Of a DNA stretch of 54,839 nt, positions 18,560 to 28,661 are shown one piece after another. The stretch comes from Priapulus caudatus (lineage: Eukaryota > Priapulida > Priapulimorpha > Priapulimorphida > Priapulidae), in NCBI RefSeq assembly GCF_000485595.1, contig NW_014577105.1, forward strand, positions 311,830 through 366,668. The letters run 5' to 3'. Every line of letters begins with the position of its first letter. The first letter of the stretch is position 1. A program made the translations under genes and the position numbers. The notes beneath the pieces are model-generated. The model was not told where the DNA came from and ran no database searches. It saw only the letters and a program-made list of their open reading frames with translations.

Positions 18560-20668
18560 ATGCCTGTTTTTTTTAAACGCCCAAAAATAAATGTAACTCA
18601 ATGGTTTCTCTTTGCGCCTCGCACGAAGGAAGCGGAGGGGGAACAACGCGGGGGGTTGCGTAGTGTGCGGCAACTGACCCCAGCAACGCCGACCCTAGAG
18701 CTGGGCCCTGCGCAAGGGTAGGCGAAGCGACTGGCCCAGTCGCAACACGAGCGGGGCGGGGTGGAGAACGGCGACACCTACAACAGACAGTAGGCGTGCC
18801 AGTGCGCAGAGGTAACACACTGCAACTACATCGCCTATGGCGATCAGTGCATAAACAACAAACTGCTGCTATTGCAACCCTGAAAAAACGCGAGAATCAT
18901 CAGACGGGGCAAATGCATCACCTGCATCCAAAATAGTACGACTACTAGCTATCAAATCTTTGAGTTTATCGTACAAAAGATCAAATTATTTATTCGCATA
19001 CAGCTTAGGAGGTAAAATTGAAGCAGGTAGCAGATCCGTATTATTGCCACGATGAACGGCGACGGCAGCCAAATTACGCCAAATAGTGGGTATTGGCAGT
19101 TGCGGTGGCAACATTTGCTGTATATAGCTCGTGATATTTACACGAGAATCATGGTGGTAATGAGTGGGCAACGTGAATGAACGTGAATGCGCTGAACAGC
19201 CGGAAGTCAGTGACAACCTGTTGAGATAAAATTCGGATGTCTGTATTAACAGGGGGTGAATCATTAACCGAGTGACATGACCAAGTCAAGGTAAATGGTC
19301 TAATTGCAGAAATCAACCAGTTACCAATGGTAAGATACGCTACATGGTGCTGCTGCTGCCGAGCAATGTTAATTCGTCGGGGACAACGCTGCGGGATCTG
19401 CTCCTCGTGATGAAAGAAAAGGGCAACTATACAGTCAAAAGAACTAGCAACATAATAGATCTCGGAGGCAGACTGACAAATATCGTGATTGTTATCTATG
19501 CATTCTCTCATGCGATCGACCTTAGGGAAAAAATAACGTGCTCTATTTTGTGCAAATGCCACGTAACGTGGACTTCTATCATAATAGACATAAGCTGTAG
19601 AATTTGGAATGAAAACCGGTGTAGGTATAATCTGATATACATCAAAAATCTGGCCAACATGTTTTAATGGTAAAAACGTTAGCACGTGAAAAGACGTCGC
19701 AGTGGGCACTACAACTGTCTCGAGCAAATCATAATAATAAAGTATATCCTCATCAATAGCTCGTGGCAAAGCCAGACAATCAGGTAGCGTGTCTTTAACG
19801 GCGCCCAACAATGTGCGTAACTGTACCGGCGAGATAAGGGATATCGCTAATTTTCCCGTCAGGAGATCGCTAAGCACCTGTTCCAAATCTGCAATGACAC
19901 TCGTAATATCATTAAGCGTCATCATTAAAGCATCAGTCCCAGACTGAAGCTGTGCGAGTAGGGCAAATTTATCATTGGTGGACTCCGCGAATCGGTCAAA
20001 CCAATGACTAACTTTAATTAAAAATTTTCGCAATTCATCCGTACCACCGATAAGATTATTAATAGTCACTCTGTTGATGTATGTGAAACTTGAATATCAC
20101 ACCTGAGTGTGGGTAAGATTAAAAACTGCCAGGCTGTCTTTTAACGCATGCTGGAAAGCATCCTGTGATAACCGAAATTGACAAAGCCATGCATCCAATC
20201 GTGCAATATCTTCCTCATCTGCAGTTCCATAGAGGAACTTCTGAAGCTTACCCATACATGGCAAAAGGGAATGCTTAGGGCGTTGCTTTGTAAACATGCT
20301 TGTAATCCTTTTTAATCTGTTAACTAAACGCTTATACTTAATGCAAAAAGTAATGGCATGACTTCTACAAACTCTTCCACCGTGCTCTGAAAACGTTCCA
20401 AACTGGGGTCAGTCGTATTATATTCACGAGTGGACCTGTCTTTAAGCAGATAGCGAATCTGTCTATTTATACCACTCATGTACTCCGTAATCGGCTGAAT
20501 GTCAAGGGTAAATGCTAAAGCCCACGTCGACTGGGTGATAGCCATACTACCCTTTGGTACAAAAACAGCCCCCTGTGTGGCTGCCGTGTCTCCTAGCAGT
20601 AGCACCGTGCCAACGCACAGTGTGAATCTGAAAGAGAAATATGAGAGATTTCTCAATGTTTCGACCAC
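18560..20668 (-). pseudogene. Env-like gene, baculovirus-F-protein type, disrupted
   Basis: Open blocks are 20324-20668, 20097-20297 and 19149-20069, then a remnant reading to about 18560. The first block starts with a hydrophobic signal-peptide-like stretch (TLCVGTVLLLGDTA). The second has a basic segment followed by LYGTADEEDIARL, which resembles the conserved region after the cleavage site in F-type envelope proteins of insect gypsy retroviruses. The third has the ISPVQLRTLL and FLPLKHVGQIFDVYQIIP segments of the same family. A hydrophobic anchor (FVVYALIAIGDVVAVCYL) lies at about 18790-18845. In-family role: a membrane glycoprotein that fuses membranes. A frameshift near 20300, a stop at 20097-20099 and further frame changes after 19260 destroy it. 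Confidence 0.78.
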
Positions 20669-20671
20669 ACG

Positions 20672-21409
20672 TTAGTAAAAATAACTCTTGACTCGATCAA
20701 CAAGAGTCCCGTCCTTACTTTCCTCCGTTACCATGGTTACCTGTGGCCCCCGCACTATGGCTACCAGCACAATGGGTTGTGCACTGTCTGAAACCGTGTT
20801 TATGACATCAACATGTTCTTTGGGCGCGTCCGCCTCACTAGCATGCTCATTGCGCTTAAGCTGTTTAGCTTCTCGTGGCGCAGAATCCGTGGCCTCATGT
20901 GCTGACTCCAGCTTTTGTCGTCTGGACCCCAAACTGTTGTTGGCATCCATATTATCAGTATTATCGTCGCCGACTTCCCTTTCAGTCCGACTGACTGAGC
21001 ATCAGAGAAAATGTCGTCATCACATTCATCTCGCTGCCCTGCAGACTCTGCGTCTGACAGTACATCACTGACCCGCTCTGCGTTAGCTTCCTCATTTCGG
21101 TGAGCAGCTTCCGGCTCCTGCTGTAGAATGTCGAGAACAGGTGTATCCATCGCCAATTGACATTGCCAATTGCGGTTGCTTTGTCATCTGCGCATCGGCG
21201 AGTGTACGGGGCGTTGTGACGAAATGACTCAACGGAAGTTCGTCTTCTGTATCAAACTCGTCGTCACTACTACTGGAAATCGGTGGATAGGCTAATGTCG
21301 CTGCCCTTTGTGGTTGGCGAAGTGTGCCACGCGGCACCTCTGCCGGCGACGTCTTAGGCAAATCCCATCGACTGGTGATGAGCTGTGCGCATATTCTCGA
21401 CATGCGCAA
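20672..21409 (-). pseudogene. Acidic Ser/Asp/Glu-rich extension after integrase, frameshifted
   Basis: Three overlapping open blocks (21092-21409, 20800-21156, 20672-20950) in different frames look like one region of about 240 codons cut by frameshifts. It has the acidic cluster SSSSDDEFDTEDELPLSHF, then DVLSDAESAGQRDECDDD, then KRNEHASEADAPKEHVD and a hydrophobic VLVAIV stretch. It lies between the integrase C-terminus and env, so it is either an unusually long integrase tail or a separate small ORF. I do not recognise a domain. Confidence 0.5.
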
Positions 21410-21823
21410 TTACTTCCCTTTTTGTTATCTCATGCTGGAGGAGATATTTCTTAGAACTTAACACTTGAACGACTTGATAATACGGGATCCAGGGTGAGGC
21501 TAACTTCTTCACCGTGTTTGGCTTTAACACGGGATTGTGGTAATAAACGGGGTCACCGACCTCGAAGTTAAGCTGCTGAGCACGCTTATCATAATAAAAC
21601 TTGTTCCGTATGCATGCAAGATGCGTTCTCTCTCACATGTGCGTATGCCTGATGGAGACGTTCTGTTGTTTGTGCGATCGGGCTCTCATCGTATTGCTTT
21701 CGCCTTGGCCGTAAGAGGCTGTTGAGGGCTAGGGTTCGTTCTCTGCCATACATAAGATAGAACGTTGTGTACTTGGCTCTATCGTGGATACACATGGCGT
21801 GGAAAGATTTCAGTGGCTAATGC
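21410..21823 (-). pseudogene. Gypsy integrase C-terminal part
   Basis: The block 21589-21795 begins after the TIR element with CIHDRAKYTTFYLMYGRERT, the conserved segment at the end of the integrase core. It continues through the GDPVYY and PWIPYYQVVQVLS C-terminal strands at about 21440-21560. A stop at 21589 and frame changes break it. The second catalytic Asp and the Glu region that should precede it are not present on either side of the inserted element. Confidence 0.8.
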
Positions 21824-22573
21824 TAGGGGCACACGAGCGATTTTTATCGCCCGATCACGAAGGGGCACACGTAGCGAATTTAATCGCCCGATCACGAAGG
21901 GGCACACGTAGCGAATTTGAGAGCGTACGCGTACGCCACTCGACAGAATTTTCCATCGATCATATGATCGGTACAAAATGGTGAACCGCCGAAAAAAGGT
22001 TGTTGCTGTTGTTAGTGCTGTTTATTTGCTTCTAAAAAGAAACGAAATACGGAGTTGGGCGAATCGAAATTCGTGGTCCAGGAGTTGGATAATGCGCCGG
22101 AAAGGTAGAGGGGTCTACTCGAATTTAGTAAAAGAACTGGAAACATTCATTGCAAGTCTCAGCGCTATTTCTGTAATAGCAACCTCCTTTGCTACACGAT
22201 CCAGGTATTCAGGGATCGTAATGTCAAAAAGGCATGGCCTTTCCGACCACAGAAATACCAATTCGCCTTCCTTTTCGCGAGTCCACACTTCTACAGTATT
22301 GGAGGCAGCCATTTTAACATCACATGATATCAACAACACGTCCGATTGGTTTAGAAAAATCGATCGGGCGACAAAATACGCCGGTCACGGGCACACGAGC
22401 GATAATAATCGCCCGGCGTAAATAATCGCCCGAAAATATCTAACATTTTGGATACGGGCGATTCGATCGGGCGATTAAAATCGGCGTCGACGTGAACGGG
22501 CACACGGGCGAATTTTTCGAGCGATTTTAGAATTCGCGGCGATCGGGCGATAAAAATCGCTCGTGTGCTCCTA
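21824..22573. mobile_element. TIR element with CACACGAGCGAT ends, nested in integrase
   Basis: The left end TAGGGGCACACGAGCGATTT and the right end (the inverse of TAGGAGCACACGAGCGATTT) form inverted repeats of about 34 bp. A unit of about 45 bp containing AAGGGGCACACGTAGCGAAT is tandemly duplicated next to the left end, and further TIR-like GGGCACACG copies lie near the right end. Between them, on the minus strand, sits a MADF-like fragment (22115-22339). There is no transposase and no clean target duplication. The MADF association suggests a PIF/Harbinger origin, by inference. Confidence 0.8.
22115..22339 (-). pseudogene. MADF-like (Myb/SANT-related) domain fragment
   Basis: A 74-codon open block contains VWTREKEGELVFLWSERPCL, followed by FDI, EYLDRVAKEVAITEIALRL. 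The W-x(n)-L-x2-LW-x(2-3)-RPCLFD and later R-x(7)-IA pattern is that of MADF DNA-binding domains, which occur as accessory proteins of PIF/Harbinger transposons and as host regulators. The frame ends in a stop after FTKFE and nothing follows. It is probably a captured or residual accessory gene in a non-autonomous element. The assignment rests on pattern recognition only. Confidence 0.5.
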
Positions 22574-23090
22574 CCTTAAGAGGTGGGCGACTGTCTCCGC
22601 CGTCTTGTCTGTAACAGGAAACGCTTCCGGCCACGAAGTGTAGAAGCAGTGAAAGTGAATGAGGTATCTATTGCCACGTTCAGTCAATGGAAACTGACAC
22701 GTGTCAACTGCAACCACGTCCATAGGTCCCCTTGGCAAAAGTGTTTCCCCCATCGGTGAACGTATATGCTGTAGCTTCCTGGAGTTACAGGTTATGCATG
22801 CACCGATATGATTATGTACATCTGCATACATGCCTGGCCAAAAGTATCGAGTTTTAATCTTGTTATACGTCTTGTCAAATTCAAGGTGACCATGATAGAT
22901 ATCATCATGATGTGCAGTCACTATCGCGCTACGAAATACTCGCTGAATAACTAGCTGCATACATGCCACTTGCTCCCGTGTAGGTGGAGTAACATGATGT
23001 AGCATATGACAGCTTCATCGATCATGTAGTCAGACAGAATCTGTAACTCTTTATTAGCAGTCGTCGGGTTTATGAGCGCTTGAATAATAT
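22574..23090 (-). pseudogene. Gypsy integrase N-terminal part (zinc finger and start of core)
   Basis: The open block 22571-23005 has the HHCC finger (HHDDIYHGH ... ACITCNSRK) with RYFWPGMYADVHNHI between, then the first catalytic Asp in MDVVAVDTCQF, then WPEAFPVTDKTAETVAHLL. It stops exactly where the TIR element begins. It is in the same frame as the connection block to its right (23090-23359), separated by a stop. Confidence 0.88.
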
Positions 23091-23413
23091 TATCTAGCTG
23101 CGGGTCTACTCTGTTCTTTCTTGATTCCCTGTAAGTTTACTATAGTTTGATGATTTGTAGGAGAATGCTCCTGTTGCACTACTGTTTCCCCTTGTTGCGC
23201 AGGTAAGCTTTCCTGTACATCGTCCCGGGTTTCTGTATCTGACGCCATGACGATTTCTGTCTCCTCGATAGGTTCTGGGTTGGTCTCTGTTAATTCCTGA
23301 GTAGCTACCTGCTGTATTTCTGCTTCGACTGACACGTTGTCAGGCTTGATGCGCGACAAAGCATCTGCATTTCTGTTGGCAACTCCACTCCTGTACTTAA
23401 CAGTTGCGTTATG
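23090..23413 (-). pseudogene. Gypsy RNase H-integrase connection region
   Basis: It begins after the solo LTR with the tail of RNase H (YRSGVANRNADALSRIK), the standard end of the domain in Ty3/gypsy polyproteins. A hydrophilic Gln/Glu/Thr-rich linker follows. The protein continues across the solo LTR: the other half of the domain ends at 24110. Confidence 0.85.
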
Positions 23414-23417
23414 CTCG

Positions 23418-24106
23418 TGTAGCGGCTAGATATCACTAGATATCACTAGATATCACTAGATATCACTAGACATTACTAGACATCACTAGATAATCACCAG
23501 CCGCTACGACTCGGCTAATTAGCAGTAGCCGCATCGGCTGGCGTCAACAAGTCCATTAGAAATCACTTAGGAATAGATTAGAGCTACTTAGAAACCGATT
23601 AGAGCGCCAAGATGCGCCGCGGCCATTAGAGGTCACTTAGGATCGCCGCTCGGCGTCTTACCCATTAAGGTCAATTAGAAACAGATTAGAGTTACTTAGA
23701 AACAGATTAGACAGCAACATCTATAGTGGCTCAAGTAGTCCTCTTGGCCGAAAGCAACTCAACGCCTACGCGAATCTGTGTAGCACGTGCAAAGGGCATG
23801 TATGAGGCCTCGCCAAATATGTACGGCGCATGCGCGAGGCATGTGTAACGCCTTCGCGAGAGTGTACGACGCATGCGTCATGCATGCACCGCGCGGAGTG
23901 CCTGTAGAATAAAAGCCGGACGCGGCAGAATCGAGGGAACTCCCTCAGCAACCGCGGCAACTAACAGCGCACGACCGAGGCATTGTAACTCAAACAATAA
24001 AAGAACGTACAGCTAGTCATGGTAAACATCTGACTTCTCTTCTATTCCGGCTTCACATACATTCAACTCAATAGCTCAACACAGTAGCGTAAATTCCAAC
24101 GTTACA
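23418..24106 (+). mobile_element. Solo LTR inserted in the gypsy pol
   Basis: 689 bp beginning TGTAGCGGC and ending AACGTTACA, flanked by a perfect 4-bp duplication CTCG (23414-23417 and 24107-24110). The insertion splits the host element between the RNase H DHKPL region and the ANRNADALSRI region, which would otherwise be contiguous. Within it are a tandem ATATCACTAG array (23427-23490), repeated GATTAGAG/CACTTAGGA phrases, a TATA-like TAGAATAAAAG (about 23907) and a possible polyadenylation signal AATAAA (about 23996), in plus orientation. No internal ORF or second LTR, so it arose by LTR-LTR recombination. Confidence 0.9.
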
Positions 24107-25330
24107 CTCGCCTATAACCGTAGACCATCTAAGTAATTTTTCATTCTATAGATTCGGACTAGAGAGCAAATACTTGAGAGGTTTATGATCACTGACAATG
24201 ACAAACTTAGCTCCAGCGAGATAATGATGCAACTTTTGTAAAGCGTAAATAATGGCAAAAGCCTCCCGTTCAATGACAGGCCAACGTATCTGTCCTTCAT
24301 TCAACTGATGACTAATGTACTGTATCACAACTTCCTGCCCTTCATCATTTGTCTGAGTGAGTACTGCACCTACTGCGAAAGAGGAAGCGTCTGTAAACAA
24401 ACGGTACTCCTTATCTGTATCCGGATAAGCCAATATCGGGGCTTCGATAAGCTTCTGTTTTAATAGGCGGTAAGCTTGTTCCGCATCGCCATTCCAAGCA
24501 AACTTGGCATACTTGTGTGTTAGTGCAGTCAATGGCTTAGCGATGGTAGCAAAAGATTTGATATGAGGCCGGTAATAGCTCGCCATTCCTAAGAATGATC
24601 TTACCTCCTTGACTGTTGTTGCCGATTTGAGTTGTTTGATGACCTTGACTTTGTCCGGGTCAGGTGCTATTCCCAACGGGGAGACAGCGTGCCCCAAGTA
24701 CTTAACTTTACTCTTTAGAAACTCACACTTAGCTGCTTTTAGCTTGAGTCCTGCATTGCGTAGTCTGTCATAAACAAGTGGAACTGTATATGATAATGTC
24801 GTCGATGTAGGGTATAGCGCATCTGTGGTGTAGATCATCTAAAACTGTCTAGCAGTCGCTGGAAGATGCTCGGGGCGTTACAAAAACCAAAATTTAATGA
24901 CCGACCTTGGAATGCACCTCTATAGGTTATAAAAGTTGTCTTCGGTTTATCTTCATCAGCCATTGCTATTTAAAAATAGCCTGACTTCAAATCTAGAATG
25001 GAATGAAACTTAACTTTTCCTAATGAACCCAAAATATCCTGTATACAGGGTAACGGATATGTGTCCTTCACCGTAATCCCATTTAACTTTCGATAATCAA
25101 TTACCATTCGTCCTTCGGCTTCATCTTTTTTGGGCACGATAAGCGCAGGGCTTGCCCACGGGCTGTTGCTTGGCTCTATGATCTTGGCTTGCAAGAGCTG
25201 ATTGACGTGATGATCGATCATGGGGCGATAGTTGATTGGAGTTCTGTATGGCTTTTGTCTTATGGGGTCGTGATCTCCCGTATTGATTGTCATCTTCACA
25301 AGGTTGGTATGTCCTAGATCCATATTACTT
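24107..25330 (-). pseudogene. Env-gypsy reverse transcriptase-RNase H
   Basis: Block 24970-25323 holds the fingers and palm start (RMVIDYRKLNGITVKDTYPL and FHSILDLKSGYF). Block 24146-24838 holds the thumb and RNase H (FLGMASYYRPHI, YRLFTDASSFAVGAVLTQ, VSDHKPLKYLL). Between them the catalytic YIDD box is still readable at about 24785-24815, but in another frame, so there is at least one frameshift near 24840 and one stop near 24970. All catalytic acidic residues I looked for (two Asp in YIDD, Asp in TDAS, Asp in SDHKP) remain in the DNA. Confidence 0.93.
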
Positions 25331-25567
25331 TCAGCAAATTAATCACTATTCTTTCTTAAGAGCTGCTCCACCGCTAGTCAGGCTTGTCCCGAGATATGAT
25401 CAAGATTTATGTAAGGTAGTTTAATTGCTGCTGATTCCCTTGTTCCTGTTTCACCACTCCTTCCTCGACATCATGTCCAGTTGAGAAAATCCCCGGTGAG
25501 CAAAGCTAGGCGCAATCTGTCTACTGTCAACTGTCTGTACTAAAGCTATTACACTATTATTATTGAA

Positions 25568-26223
25568 TCAATATGCAACATCCGTGGCATTTACTACCGG
25601 AAACCTAATGCAATGATCTCGACTAACAGTGTCGATCGTGTCTACAACGCAGATTCCTGGCTGATTCCGAAATGCAGGTAACGCATCCGTGCTTGTTACA
25701 AACAACGTTGCATCCACGGGGACTGACTTCCTTAGCCTCCCTTCGCAGATCATGACTGTTCTTGGTGGTACCTGAAATCTAGATTTAAGTAGCACTAGCT
25801 CCACCTGCTGATCACTGAGTTCTCTATCTAACTTGGTCTTGAGAGGGACAATTGATTTGCCTATGGATAGCACGCCTTTCCCGCAATCAATCTTCACACT
25901 TTCTGCTTGCATAAAGTTGTATCCCAAGATCGCTGGTTTGTATAAATTCTTGATGATCAAAAATGGAATCTTAGTGCGGTGTCGACCAATGGTTATAGGC
26001 AAAGCAGTTTCCCCACCACTTTTAATGAGTGTCCGGTTACCGACGTGAGCGTATGCTTGTGTGTTGTTGACATTCCACTTACTTGTCGTACTTTTCTCGG
26101 CAGTCTTCTCCAAAGTTCCTCGCTAATGAGCGTGCTCTGGGCTCCTGAATCTATCAAACCGTTCACAGTTATCGCTCCTATATTTAGCGAGCATACAGGT
26201 GCTGCTCTCTGTGTATTATTCAT
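25568..26223 (-). pseudogene. Env-gypsy aspartic protease
   Basis: Block 25993-26223 carries the active-site motif LIDSGAQSTLIS (DSG type). Block 25568-26113, in a different frame, carries the second conserved part, PFLIIKNLYKPAILGYNFM. The protease matures Gag and Pol in this family. A frameshift within about 26000-26110 separates the two halves. To the left, 25331-25567 is the linker to RT with several stops. Confidence 0.9.
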
Positions 26224-26294
26224 ACCATAAACTTTCTTTGACCTGTTCCCTCTTAACAGAGACTACTTGCTCTTTACTCGACTCTTCGTCTCAC

Positions 26295-27340
26295 CTAAAA
26301 CCGAGCATTGGCATTTCCCTGCTGACTTGTGGTTTGGCATTGCCTCCATCTATGACCTACTTGGCCAGATGCTGCGCAAATGGGTTGATTATCTGCTGTA
26401 CACTTGTATTGGAATCCACTTGGGGGTGCACGCATATCTCGCTGTCGCAAACTCGTTGGACACGGATTCGCACTTTGCCCCTGCCATGCTGCGCTGCGAA
26501 ATGTGGTGCGTGGAGGCTGGTTTCCGGTCATATGTTGATTTTGGAACCGCTGCTGCGGCCACTGCTCTGGGGCTTGTCTGACGTTATATCGCTCTGCATC
26601 CACACGCGGCTGGTATGTACTTGCTGTCGCCGTGTTCCTGGGTACGAACCGCTGTGTATACGTGCGAGGTACAGGCGTTTTTTGTGCTGTGTCTAATGCC
26701 ATGATATCTGTCACAATTCCCCTCAATTCTTGAATTTGTTTCTGCATTCCAGGCGTTTTCTCTACACTATCCACCTCCATGGCTTCGTCTTCATGTCTTT
26801 TACTGCGCAATTTCACTTCTTGATCGATTGCCGCTTCTCCCACCACTATCCTGACAGCTGCCGCCAGTGTAGCTGGTTGACCGCGTATTAGAGTTCTTTT
26901 GATTCCTTCCACGCGTAACCCATCGATAAATTGATCGACTATTCGAATCTGGACATGTACATCATCCCATGCGTGTGCTCCAAATGCGCGTCTGGCTTCT
27001 ACCTCCAACCGCTTCGCATATGCCACCACACTCTCATGGCGCATCTGTCTATCTCGCTTAAACTTCTGGAGTGATAGCGCCACGGCCGATCCGTCTGAAT
27101 AATTCTCTCTTAACAAAACACCGAGTTCAGCCCATCCCATGGCGGGGTTCTGACTCAATAATGCCGCTGCATAGTTGGCTGCCTCCCCACGTAATAACCG
27201 TAATGCTAATCGAGCCCTTCTACCATCATCCCGTTCTTTCATTATCAGACCAAGTCTCTGCAAATTAAAAATCCAATCATCAAACGTTATGTCCGCCTTC
27301 TTATCTGTAAAAACTGGGAATGTACTCAGTGCACCCAACG
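26295..27340 (-). CDS. Gag-like protein of the env-gypsy element
   Basis: A 347-codon open frame, the longest intact ORF of the element. Residues 1-160 have the Retrotrans_gag pattern (FDDWIFNLQRL, ARLALRLLRGEAANYA, ENYSDGSAVALSLQKFKRDR, IVDQFIDGL), the capsid-like part. An acidic linker and a Pro/Gln/Arg-rich region follow. A zinc knuckle near the end reads CAASGQVGHRWRQC: the C-x2-C-x4-H-x4-C pattern with the second Cys replaced by Ser. The recorded start is a TTG; the true ATG is missing, because the sequence turns into a LINE at about 27341. Confidence 0.85.
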
Positions 27341-28131
27341 GAAGTGGGAATGTGGAAAGTGATCATTTCCTAACATACTGTACAAGGAAATCTATTAGAC
27401 AGGTTATAGGTAAGCATCGTACTACTTTAATTAGGTCAATGAAACACTACAGCCCAGAGATATTTAAAGAGATCCTAATGAAAAAGAAATGGTTGGATAT
27501 CTTGAATTCAGATTCTATAGATATAGCATGGGTAAATTTTAAAACCTATCTTCTTGAAGCCATCGACACTGTAGCACCCATTAAGCAGGTCAGAATAAAA
27601 CAGAGATCAGAGACATGGTTTAACTCGGAGATAAAGGAACTTATTAGGGAAAGGGACAGGAAACTATTACAATTCAGGAGAAATAAGGATGAAATTGACT
27701 TTAGGGATTTCAAGTTACTTAGGAACAAAGCTCAGAATGAGATTAAGAGGGCAAAAGCCCATTTTTATACAGAAAAGATTGAAAGCAACAAGAATAATCC
27801 TAAGAAATTATGGCACACTCTAAAAGGTAAGGGTATGAACAATATATGTTTTGAAAAGTCAAGGGTAGCAGATAGCTTTAATACTTTCTTTACGAACGTG
27901 GCCTCAACCCTAGTGGAAAAATTGCCCAAAAAGTCTGGCATTTACGATGAGACACGAGTCACTAATTACTATAGAGGCAGAGGAGTACTAGGAAATAATT
28001 TTAAATTTTTCCCTGTAAGCAAAGAAGAGGTCTTAAAGGTACTTAATAACATAAACTTAGCTACAAGGTTAGATAACATACCAGCTAAATTTATAAACGA
28101 TGGGTCTGAGATTATTTGTGAGGCATTTATA
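27341..28131 (+). pseudogene. LINE ORF2, endonuclease end to RT linker
   Basis: One open frame of about 263 codons. The beginning carries the SDH of the APE-type endonuclease (ESDHFLTYCTRK). The middle is the basic coiled region typical of CR1/Jockey-like LINE ORF2 proteins (RSETWFNSEIKELIRERDRK, LLRNKAQNEIKRAKAHFY, NPKKLWHTLKGKG, FNTFFTNVASTLVEKLP), ending LARLDN-type ATRLDNIPAKFI just before RT. It is interrupted in frame by the hAT MITE at 28132. Confidence 0.92.
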
Positions 28132-28661
28132 CAGGCCCGTAGCCAGGGGGGGTTCGGGGGGTTCGAACGACCCCCCCCTGACCCCGTCCCCACCCACCAA
28201 GCAAACAAAATAATAATTTGAAAATCTTTGCAGAAATTTCACCTCAGGTCGCTCCATTTTAGGATAATAATTGCAAAAATCTCCATCGTCGGCAGGTCCC
28301 TTCCTGTGATAACAATGAACACCCCCCTCCCACACCCCTCCCCCCGCCTCGGTCGCTTGGCTCCCTCGCCTGGTCGCTTTCGCGCCCGAGCAGGTGTCGT
28401 GCTCTTCTTGGGTCCAGGCGAGTCCGGCAACCCCCCTTGTTGCTCGCGCCAGAAAACGGCATTGAGGGGTCTAATTTTAAAAAATTTCTGCGAGGGGCCG
28501 CCCAGACCGCCACCTTCGCCGTGCTTCGCAACTTTGGGTTAACGGGTTTATTATAGTATTTAGACCCACCCGGGCTACAAATCCTGTACACGCCCCTGCC
28601 GAGCAAATTGCCAACATTGAAAAACGAACCCCCCCCCAATAGAAAGCTGGCTACGGGCCTG
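28132..28661. mobile_element. hAT-type MITE nested in the LINE
   Basis: A 530-bp element with termini CAGGCCCGTAGCCAG and CTGGCTACGGGCCTG, inverted repeats of 15 bp. It is flanked by ATTTATAC on both sides (28125-28132 and 28662-28669, sharing the terminal C on the left), an 8-bp duplication. Removing it restores the LINE reading frame region, EAFI followed by the RT start. The interior has poly-G/poly-C near both ends and GC-rich text, and no ORF of known type. It is related in ending style to the MITE at 4558. Confidence 0.92.

Larger units (their letters stand above)
18560..27340 (-). mobile_element. Env-bearing Ty3/gypsy (errantivirus-like) element, decayed, with two nested insertions
   Basis: On the minus strand the order is gag (27340-26295), protease (26223-25568), RT-RNase H (25330-24146), connection (23413-23090), integrase (23090-22574, then 21823-21410), an acidic tail (21409-20672) and an env gene (20668 to about 18560). 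Env after pol makes this a retrovirus-like gypsy element. It is interrupted by a solo LTR (23418-24106) and a TIR element (21824-22573). Its own LTRs are not identified: the 5' side abuts a LINE at about 27341, and no LTR pair could be compared on the 3' side. Stops and frameshifts occur in nearly every gene, so it is an inert old copy. Confidence 0.9.

Noticed and set aside
21978-22421. 147-codon plus-strand ORF inside the TIR element
   Set aside because: It is antisense to the MADF-like block and its text (RRKKVVAVVSAVYLLLKR) has no similarity I can name.
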